A stretch of DNA of 64,000 nt from Proales similis (taxonomy: Eukaryota > Rotifera > Eurotatoria > Ploima > Proalidae): contig JAGVRJ010000005.1 in NCBI GenBank assembly GCA_019059635.1, positions 930,001 to 994,000 on the forward strand, given 5' to 3'. Within the stretch, counting starts at the first letter, position 1; each line of letters starts with the position of its first letter. Both the position numbers and the translations under genes were made by a program. The notes under the pieces were generated by a model, which searched no databases, was not told the DNA's origin, and saw nothing but the letters and a program-made list of their open reading frames with translations. Positions 53,748 through 61,309 of the stretch are shown piece after piece.

Positions 53748-54499
53748 CTATAGGGCGTCCTTTATCGCAAGAGTTTTGTCCATTACTCGATTTATAAGCG
53801 TCTTTCTCTGATCGACCAGATCCATATCTTTGAGTGGAGTGAACGAGTTATCGAATTCGAGTCTAAAAGCTGTTCAAGAAGAGAGCTTGAGCTTGCGCGC
53901 AGCAACAGACCGATTGACGAGTGAACAAACCTCCGAGGAACTCGTGCGGACATTCTTCTCCCCAGTCTTCTGGCGACATTATTGTCAAATAGTTCTGGCC
54001 CGACTTTCTCTTGTAGTAGTAATAAATTGTTCCCGGCTTTTTGATTATGTTGCATGCGGCCTGGTGGAGTTCTTTTTCGAATTTGGCCTTTTCCAGAATC
54101 TCTTTCGCCTGATGCTGGAGATAACTTAAATTGAACGCACAAAGTAGAGCAAGGAACAGTCAGCAGGTGTGAACTCAGTTCTCACTTTATCTGTTCAATA
54201 ATTGTGTTGAGTTTATTGGTGACATTCGATTGGATGCTGATATCGGCCTAGAACCCAGTTCGGTTTATTACAGAGAGTTTGGATGGAGAAGATCGTTTCC
54301 GCGCCCACTTACGTCTTGAATCTGCTGGGCAAGGACCATAAGATCTTGGGTGTAGTTGGGCTGCACTTTGGTGTTTTCAACCAAATGCGCTTGAAAATAT
54401 ATTAGCCTCTGCGGCGGCTGGCCAGTCAGTTCAAAACAGCTCACCTTGTTTCTTGTCGAATGTACCGCTGATGGCCACCTGGTTGTTTAAATTGGACAT
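53748..54499 (-). CDS. C1orf50 homologue (DUF2452 protein)
   Basis: Five exons on the minus strand: 54499-54445, 54389-54313, 54247-54186, 54124-53931, 53869-53748; 169 residues. The family is conserved in animals and of unknown biochemical role. Family blocks: DLMVLAQQIQDAD, TIIEQINYLQHQAKEILEKA, LHQAACNIIKKPGTIYYYYKR, SGQNYLTIMSPEDWGEECPHEFLG and FTPLKDM in the last exon; human C1orf50 reads [21 protein letters not shown]. The N-terminal half is helical; the ACNIIKKPG-to-FLG block is the signature. It converges on PRDX6, the two stops lying about 170 bases apart. Confidence 0.85.
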
Positions 54500-55596
54500 T
54501 TTCTTCTCGTCAAAGGCTTGAACGCAGAGCTAGACGCGGCTATGAATTAAATTTGGAAATGAACCTAGCCTCTTTGCATAGCTAAATATTATGCTGTTTC
54601 ATAATCACCAAAAGTGTGCACGATTGCAAAATTTGCTTTCGCTTATGAGCCACCAAGAAATGCAAGCGTAGTAGTTTGAGCCCGAGAGTCGGCTACTGCT
54701 CGTCATATGATGCAGTCTCATCGGTTTGCTTCGATTTGCCAGACCGATTCGACATTTTTCAAAATGTTGAACACGCAAGCCTTTTTTTTTCAACTCATAG
54801 TTCAACTTCAGTTTGATAAAAACCGTGACGCCTTACGCAACTTGACGCACGTTTCAATTTTGTCTTAGGACATCTGATTGACTCAAAGGAATTTATCAAA
54901 ATCCAGCCCCGTTTATTGAAAATAAAAAATAAAATCTAAAGAAAGAACGAGATTCTAACGTTGCTAATTAGAATCATTTTGGAGGGCAATAAAAGTCAAA
55001 TTTGCTTTATTCATGTTTTATGGTTTCGTTTTGATTTTTTCCTGAGTTGCGGCCGGATGGCCAATAAGAGCGAAAAATATTTGAGAAACTACTGCCAAAA
55101 TAGACGCATAATTGTTTACAAAGAACTGATCAGATTGGTTGTCGTCATCATATTCCCTAACTCATCTTCAATTGTGCTATGCTTCAGTCGTGCTCATTTT
55201 ATTTAAAGTATGTTGAATAATAGAGCAGAGCGAGTATGGCAAAGCAAATCGCTGATGCGTGTCAATGAACCAAATTTGAAATAACTTCTCCAACAAGAGC
55301 AATGAGAAGAGGATAAATATATAGGCGGGCTGCGCTTTAAAATATTTTTCTGGTCCATTCAGGCTAGACGAGCGTTGAAACTTTTAGCCGCCTTGGTTGC
55401 TTTTACCGAACGTACTTCGTTTCTACCTTGACTCTCTTCGTTTAAAATGGCTCTATCGCAATGTAGTTGAGCTTTTTTTTTGTTTGCTATCTAGTTTGCA
55501 ATTTATTTTTCCCTGACGATTGTAGATAAAATCAAGTAAACATGAACGTGGCCGCAATTTGAAAGACAAGAACGAGCCAAAATAAACAACAGAAGC
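54500..55596. other. Divergent spacer between C1orf50 homologue and MFSD8-like gene
   Basis: About 1.1 kb of AT-rich DNA with a TATA-like ATATATAGG near 55315. Frames at 54605-54805 and 54961-55206 have no recognisable features. Presumed promoters. Confidence 0.4.
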
Positions 55597-56979
55597 ATGT
55601 TTTCAATGGGACTGAGAGTTAACTACTTTTGCCTCTGCCTTTTTGCCTTTTTGACTGGCTGCGACTTTGCGGTTGTGCTGCCAACTCTGTGGGAGCGACT
55701 CAATGGCGATTATGGAGCAAGCGGATCATTCATGGGCTTGGTCATCAGCGTATTCTCTCTGAGCGGAGTCCTAAGCGGGCTTGTAATGGGAAAGCTGTAC
55801 GACGAAATGGACCGGACAAAGCCGTTCTATCTGATTTCAATTCTATTTAATATCATCGGCCAATTGATTTACTTTGTTGGCATCAGCAAATACGCAATTC
55901 TTATCTCTAGAGTATTTTGCGGTCTTTGCCTAGGCGCCTCTTCTGTCGCTTTGGCCTATATCGCGAGGACCACCGTTGAGTCAGAACGTGTCAACGTTAT
56001 TTCTCTTCTTATGGCATCAAGGCAAATCGGCCTCATGTTCGGCCCTGCTTTTAATGTTTTCCTGCGCAATTGCAATTACACTCTGTTGAGTCGATATCCG
56101 GTCGATCATAAGAATGCGGCCGGTCTGCTGATGTTTTCCTTCTGGAGCATTTGCTTTGTTTTTGTTGCCCTCTTCTATCAGGAGATAAAGTACAAACTTC
56201 AACACAACGAAATGGACATTGAGCTTGAGCAAGACGAGACAGCTGAATGGCTAAAGATGGAAAGTGCCAGCAAAAAGAAAGATGTCCAAGTGAAAAACAG
56301 CAGCTTCTGGCGCAAGGAAATTCTGCTTCTTTTGGCCATCACGTTTTTCACCTATTTCAATCAGACCAGTCTGGAAACAATCGCCACTCCTTTCACCAAG
56401 CTGATGCTCGGATGGCGCGAGTTGGAGAATTCACTTTTATTCTGTACTGGTGGCGGTCTCATTATTGTGAGCTATGTGGCCATTCGAATCCTCAACAAAA
56501 GAGTCAAAGAAAAGGCCATTCTCCTCATGGGCCTCTCCAGCATATTCCTCAGCCTGGTAATTGCCTGCATATTCCTGCCCATGGCCAAGCCTCATTTGCA
56601 AGCCAGCCAACAGCTTAACCAATCGCAAGCTGAACTCATGCAGCTGAAACAGCAGAACCAGTGGGGCACCGTTGATGCCTACGAGTTATTTCCAGCTTTC
56701 GTGCTGTTCTTTTTACTCGACATTCTCGGTCTGCCGACAATCGCCATCTGCAGTGCATCTCTATTCACCAAGCTGGTCAGCCAAAAAGTCCAAGGCGTCG
56801 GCCAAGGGCTGCAGCGAGGTGTTCTTGGAGTGGCAACAATACTTGGTCCATTATGCGCCGGGCCGTTCGTGGAGCAGCCGTTCTATATCTTATTTTTCAC
56901 TCTGATTCTAATTGGCATTATTCTGTTTTTCACTGTATCCTATTTCTCGCGTCTTGAGCCGCGCTCGAACGAATTATAG
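55597..56979 (+). CDS. MFSD8: MFSD8/CLN7-like major facilitator transporter
   Basis: One intronless frame of 460 residues with about 12 hydrophobic helices. MFSD8 is a lysosomal membrane protein reported to conduct chloride, mutated in a neuronal ceroid lipofuscinosis. First-half marks: CLFAFLTGCDFAVVLPTLW in TM1, then GLVISVFSLSGVLSGLVMGKLYDEM (MFS loop 2-3 motif as in GLWSNYR-bearing MFSD8), ILISRVFCGLCLGASSVALAYI and ASRQIGLMFGPAFN. Second half: ETIATPFTKLMLGW (human ETIITPLTMDMYAW), KRVKEKAILLMGL and LGLPTIAICSASLFTKLV followed by GVGQGLQRGVLGVATILGP. The NQSQ-containing loop before TM9 may be lumenal. Other MFS subfamilies (SLC18B, MFSD9/10) fit less well. Confidence 0.75.
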   Translation: MFSMGLRVNYFCLCLFAFLTGCDFAVVLPTLWERLNGDYGASGSFMGLVISVFSLSGVLSGLVMGKLYDEMDRTKPFYLISILFNIIGQLIYFVGISKYAILISRVFCGLCLGASSVALAYIARTTVESERVNVISLLMASRQIGLMFGPAFNVFLRNCNYTLLSRYPVDHKNAAGLLMFSFWSICFVFVALFYQEIKYKLQHNEMDIELEQDETAEWLKMESASKKKDVQVKNSSFWRKEILLLLAITFFTYFNQTSLETIATPFTKLMLGWRELENSLLFCTGGGLIIVSYVAIRILNKRVKEKAILLMGLSSIFLSLVIACIFLPMAKPHLQASQQLNQSQAELMQLKQQNQWGTVDAYELFPAFVLFFLLDILGLPTIAICSASLFTKLVSQKVQGVGQGLQRGVLGVATILGPLCAGPFVEQPFYILFFTLILIGIILFFTVSYFSRLEPRSNEL

Positions 56980-58699
56980 CCGAGAAGACGCTCGTGTCAG
57001 GTTTCCGGGTTAATTTTTGAAATTTCGTTCGCTGTAGGTCGAGGGTGCCTGCTGTGAGCTTGACTGCCACTGTCGACATTAACCGTTTCAATTTGTCTAG
57101 CCGCTTCGACGCTCACGCCACACGACCAAGAGAGCAAAAATAAGAATAGAAAAAAAGAAGAAAGACTGAAATTTATTATTTTTTCAATAAATTGATTTTG
57201 GCCCGGAGCTATGCAGTTCAAAAATAGTTCCGGGCGGCAGTGATACTGGCTTCGCCTTTAGCCAAAGAATTAGCATGCTAATTGAATGGCTGTAACCTTT
57301 GCGTGAAAAGGTTGCCTGCTGCTGGCGTTGAATGAATAACGACAAAATATTGGCAGAAGGAGACAGATATGCCCTAAGACAAGAAGATAGTTTGAGAATC
57401 GAATGCCAATCTTTTTTAGTAACAAACATCTAAACCTCAGTGGCTGCTAATGTAATTAGTGCTGCATAAGATTTAGTTCCTTGACAGCAGCCACTGGATT
57501 GGCCCCTGCTTTGACTGGAATTGAAAACAAAAACACATGATAATAAGGCGCGTATTAGCATTTGATTCGGAAGTTAATTTGGCGTAGTAAAGAGCATAAT
57601 CAGGATCGCAATTGAATTCTTGTCGCCAATCATTTCTTCATTAAGCAAATATCGCTGCGAGTCAACAAGCCTATTTAGCAACCAATTAACTTGTTTTGAA
57701 TTCGATCACCTGAGTAAATGTGCACAAAGTAATTTGTTACTGCACACCGCGGCCTTGTGTATTGAGAGCGTTCTGGCAGCTGCAAGTGTCCAAAGTTAAT
57801 TAAAGGACAAATTTTCGAAATGATTTCAATTGTCTCATCTTTGCTAATTGATCGTTTATTGGCAAGAAATCGCCTCTTTCCGCAGTTTCAATTTTTAAAC
57901 GCACTCTACGCTCTGAGCACTTTTTAAGCATCTTAATTCAACAAAGAACCAGAGCTGGTTCCACTCACAAAAGCATACGTAACCGCAATTTTCCTATTCA
58001 GATGCACAGGCCATTTTTGCCAAGCCTGATGCTTCGAGCGTGGCAGATTTCTCATTTAGACTAATGCGTAAAGTAAATTGCAGAGAGCATCGGGTATAGA
58101 AGAAAAGACCGAAGAATGAAAGGCAGTCAAAGTGAAGGAGAATGGAAGAGACCGAAAGAAAGGCAGCGAGGGAGAGAGAGAGAGAGAGCGAAAGCGCGAG
58201 TGAGTGAAATGACGGAATAGAAAAGGGTGCGTGTTTGAACAGGAGAAATAATAAGTCTCTAATTCGTCGAGAGCGGCGGCGCTTCTAAAATCTTCTCTAA
58301 TTTCGAGCTTTCATTCGGTGTTGCGTGCTTTCTCCTGCTGCATGCAACCAACACTCGTCCTAGTCCTCATAAGCCTCTTGTGCATCCAATCAATTAGATA
58401 ATAAAGAATCGATTTTTGCATTCGTGGGTGCCACACTCGTTTTCATCCTCATAATAATATTAGAGAATATGGTACCTTTTCTATCTGTTCACCTGGCGGC
58501 AGGAAGCGAATCTGAAATTCTGATTAAATAATTCATTCTGTAGACTAATAAGCCGCTCGAATTTGTTAAAGCAACAAGTAAGCAAATCAGCCACTCAGCG
58601 AAGAAGCAAGAGCAGCAGCAGCAGCAACATAGAGAGCGGGTGCATATCTACTGTGGGGGTAGATAGCTCCTTCATTCTCAATCGCATGAGTGATTCAAT
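56980..58699. other. Long spacer upstream of the orphan gene
   Basis: About 1.7 kb. AT-rich, with a GA tract at about 58168-58190 and CAG/GCA triplets at about 58607-58627 in the probable 5' UTR of the next gene. Minus frames at 56997-57429 are unrecognised. Confidence 0.4.
58168..58190. repeat. GA dinucleotide tract
   Basis: About ten GA units within purine-rich DNA, 510-530 bases upstream of the orphan start codon. Confidence 0.8.
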
Positions 58700-59989
58700 A
58701 TGGGCCAAGGCAAATCGTTAGCTAATCAAGGCCATCAATCGAATGCCAACAACCACTCAGTCGAAGACCAACACGGAGAACTTAAGCAGACAAGCGAATT
58801 TGTCGAGTTGCTTGACCAAGATGGGTCTTCATCTGTTCAGTCATTTGCTTCAATGCAGCTGCAGAATGGTTCCCGCAATAGACGAGCGCACTCGACCCCG
58901 TCGGTCGGACTTGAGTTTAAGCCTGCCAGACATGTGAGCAACGAGGAGCAGACTCTCATGAAAACGGACATATCTTCTTTCAATGCGTGCAGACGCGAAG
59001 GTTCACTCAAGCGAACGCTCATGATGAGGCCTAAAGCGTCAGCGTCAAATCGCTACTCTGACAGTCTGAGAAAGTACAAACGCCGATTTAAAAGCAACAA
59101 TGAGCGAGGGGACGATGTCGAATTAATAGTTAAAAAGAAGCTCATCACCACAACGACGACCACAGTTGTTAGTCCCTCTTGCTCAGTGGCGAACGATATC
59201 GAAAAGTGTGAGGCGAACAGTGATGTGTCGTTTAGAGTTATCAAGACAATGCAGAGTCAGCAGGCGAATCCTTCCTTCACTGCCGAAGCGGTCTCAATGT
59301 TCGACATGCGCAATCTGATTTCCAACGGAATGATGATCCGATCGAGCAGTGCCCACAGTCTTAGAGGAGCTGCCCGGTACAAGCCCGCAATTTCGCTTAT
59401 AAACACAAAAGCGATCGCAACAGTTAAAAAAGAGCAGCTCGAGTACGAATTTAGAATTAGGCCAAAAGTAATGAAGCGTTCGAAAAATGGCCGGTTGGAA
59501 TCGAAATATCACAAGAGCGGAGGACTTTTGCATTCGCCGAGCGCCAGTGATCAGGTCGACTACTCGAGTGGACTGTTTATTCAGGGAGAAGCGGAGTCAG
59601 ATAAAAGAGATTGTGAACTGCCAGGCTTGAAAAGGCATCAAGCCATAAATGAGCACAGATCGCCGGCCGTTCGTTTGATGCAAAATTTCAAACTGAGCTC
59701 GGAGAGTGTGCTGAGTCGCCTCTTGAACAGAATGCGCCAAGTTTCATGCTGTTTTAGTGATCGTGCGTCTGAGGGCTACTCCGAGCCCGCCGAGAATGAA
59801 ACGTCGCTACCTATTCAGTGCGTACGGGTGCTTAGACCGAGCAATGATCTAACGCCAGTTAAATTCGACTCTCACTACAATATTTATCAAGTAATTAACC
59901 GGCCGATTGAACAGGCAGAGGGCGAAGTAATGCAGCTTGACTATGATCTTGACGAGAACGACGAGTTTCGCGATACAACTTCGTTCTGA
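58700..59989 (+). CDS. Orphan protein with N-myristoylation signal and PDZ-binding tail
   Basis: A single frame of 429 residues that I cannot assign to a family. It starts MGQGKSLA, which fits the N-myristoyltransferase consensus (Gly2, Ser6), and ends TTSF, a class I PDZ ligand (T-x-F). In between it is mostly disordered by composition: serine-rich with many arginine/lysine clusters. Two blocks look alike, RRAHSTPSVGL and RSSSAHSLRGA, both R-x-x-S sites of the 14-3-3 or basophilic-kinase type. A basic stretch (SLRKYKRRFKSN) and a middle block (VKKEQLEYEFRIRPKVMKRSKNGR) are more structured. A cysteine pair (VSCCFS) near residue 350 and an acidic tail (LDYDLDENDEF) precede the end. Inferred: a membrane-tethered scaffold. 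Codon use resembles real genes here and no antisense gene competes. Confidence 0.65.
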   Translation: MGQGKSLANQGHQSNANNHSVEDQHGELKQTSEFVELLDQDGSSSVQSFASMQLQNGSRNRRAHSTPSVGLEFKPARHVSNEEQTLMKTDISSFNACRREGSLKRTLMMRPKASASNRYSDSLRKYKRRFKSNNERGDDVELIVKKKLITTTTTTVVSPSCSVANDIEKCEANSDVSFRVIKTMQSQQANPSFTAEAVSMFDMRNLISNGMMIRSSSAHSLRGAARYKPAISLINTKAIATVKKEQLEYEFRIRPKVMKRSKNGRLESKYHKSGGLLHSPSASDQVDYSSGLFIQGEAESDKRDCELPGLKRHQAINEHRSPAVRLMQNFKLSSESVLSRLLNRMRQVSCCFSDRASEGYSEPAENETSLPIQCVRVLRPSNDLTPVKFDSHYNIYQVINRPIEQAEGEVMQLDYDLDENDEFRDTTSF

Positions 59990-60371
59990 GCGCCCTTCTA
60001 AACTTACTCGATGACCTTTGCTTCAACGAGCGTTTCGTTCACGCTCTATACTCACTGCTCTTTACTCAACTAGACCAATCTCGACGTTTCGTATTCTATT
60101 TGCATTCTCTTATCGTGTTCTGTCAAAATTTCAATACTTTTCGCTTTTTATTTTTTACTCAGCTGAAATCTCATTCTGAATTCGCTCCATTAAGCGTGGT
60201 TGGCTTCGCTGAATAAATTTACCTGAGCATGTTTTATTTTTCGAGTTCTGATTTGGGGTGTTGCTGCACTTTACTCAAGGGGTCATTCACTCTTTTTACT
60301 GTGATCTGGCTCACAAAACCAAGAGATAAAGCATCATTTTAATGCTAATTTTTCATTGCATTTTAGGAACA
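59990..60371. other. Spacer between orphan and light-chain-like gene
   Basis: About 380 bases; AATAAAT near 60212 may end the orphan transcript. GCATTTTAG, a 3' splice-site-like sequence, ends at 60366 just before the next ATG. Confidence 0.4.
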
Positions 60372-61039
60372 ATGCTGCCCACTAGGCCTAGAGCAGGAGC
60401 CAAGCCGCCAGTTGCTGCTCGTAATCTAAAACCCAAAGCGAGTGAATCGAGCGGCGTTGTCAAAGTGGTGTCGCCGGAAAACACTAATCGTTCGACGTTC
60501 TCCGTGTCTCAAATAAACGAGCTCCGAGCTATTTTCGATTTATACGATACGGATAAAGACGGCTACATCGGAGAAGGTAGGCGTTAGAGCCTGACGAATG
60601 AAAAAGATGATTCCACGTTGCCCAAGACGATTTAAAGCGGATATTCGCAGCAATTGATCCTAAATTAACGGACGACGCAAGCACTGAGCTCTTCCTCAAA
60701 TCTGCCTCTCAGCCTGGTAATCATTTCAGCCACCTTAAACCCACTGATGTCAAATGGCCAATTTCACTTCGGTCAGGAGTTTCCTTCAAGCAGTTTGTCG
60801 ACACAATCGGCGACACATACTTCGGCAGATTCAATCGCTACGAGCTGCGCTACGCGTTTGATTTACTGGACAAAGACAACGACGGCTATTTGAGCGCGTC
60901 TGACTTGGCTCAGGCCTTCACAGCCCTGGGCTGGAAACAAAATCCCGAAACAGTGATCGAGCAAATGGATCAAAGTAGACTAGGACGGGTCTGCTTCGAC
61001 GACTTTAAGAAGGCAATCATAAACAACAATTTGATTTGA
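60372..61039 (+). CDS. Myosin regulatory light chain-like EF-hand protein
   Basis: Three exons: 60372-60576, 60627-60716, 60777-61039; 185 residues. The first EF-hand (DTDKDGYIGEDD) has Asp at position 12, the hallmark of the Mg/Ca site in regulatory light chains (compare DQNRDGFIDKED), and the preceding helix FSVSQINELRAIFDLYD matches FxxxQIQEFKEAFxxID. FKQFVDTIGDTYFG follows the second EF-hand, like FTMFLTMFGEKL. The third loop (DKDNDGYLSASD) also looks able to bind metal; in typical RLC it does not. The N-terminal 45 residues are basic and proline-rich (PTRPRAGAKPPVAAR), with TFSVSQ where the MLCK site S/T would be expected. So RLC-like but divergent; calcium-binding proteins of the calmodulin group are the alternative. 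Confidence 0.68.
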
Positions 61040-61309
61040 ATTTTTCGATTTTATTCAACCAGTAAATGGAATAGTTTATCGATTAAAACGACGCGCTAAA
61101 GTTCACAATTAGTTGAATTCTGTTTTGTTTAAAACTTGAGACGAGTATGAACAAACGAGAGAAGAGAAAAACGAAATACATTGACCAAACAAAACATTCA
61201 CAAAGAACGAAACGATAAGAACTTGATTTAGATGTGAGCAAATAACGAGCAAAGAATTAAATAGGAAAGAGGACAGCTTTCGATTGTTGACGAATAAATA
61301 GAAAAATTG
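61040..61309. other. Convergent spacer between light-chain-like gene and cadherin
   Basis: 270 bases of presumed 3' UTRs. Nothing else seen. Confidence 0.4.
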
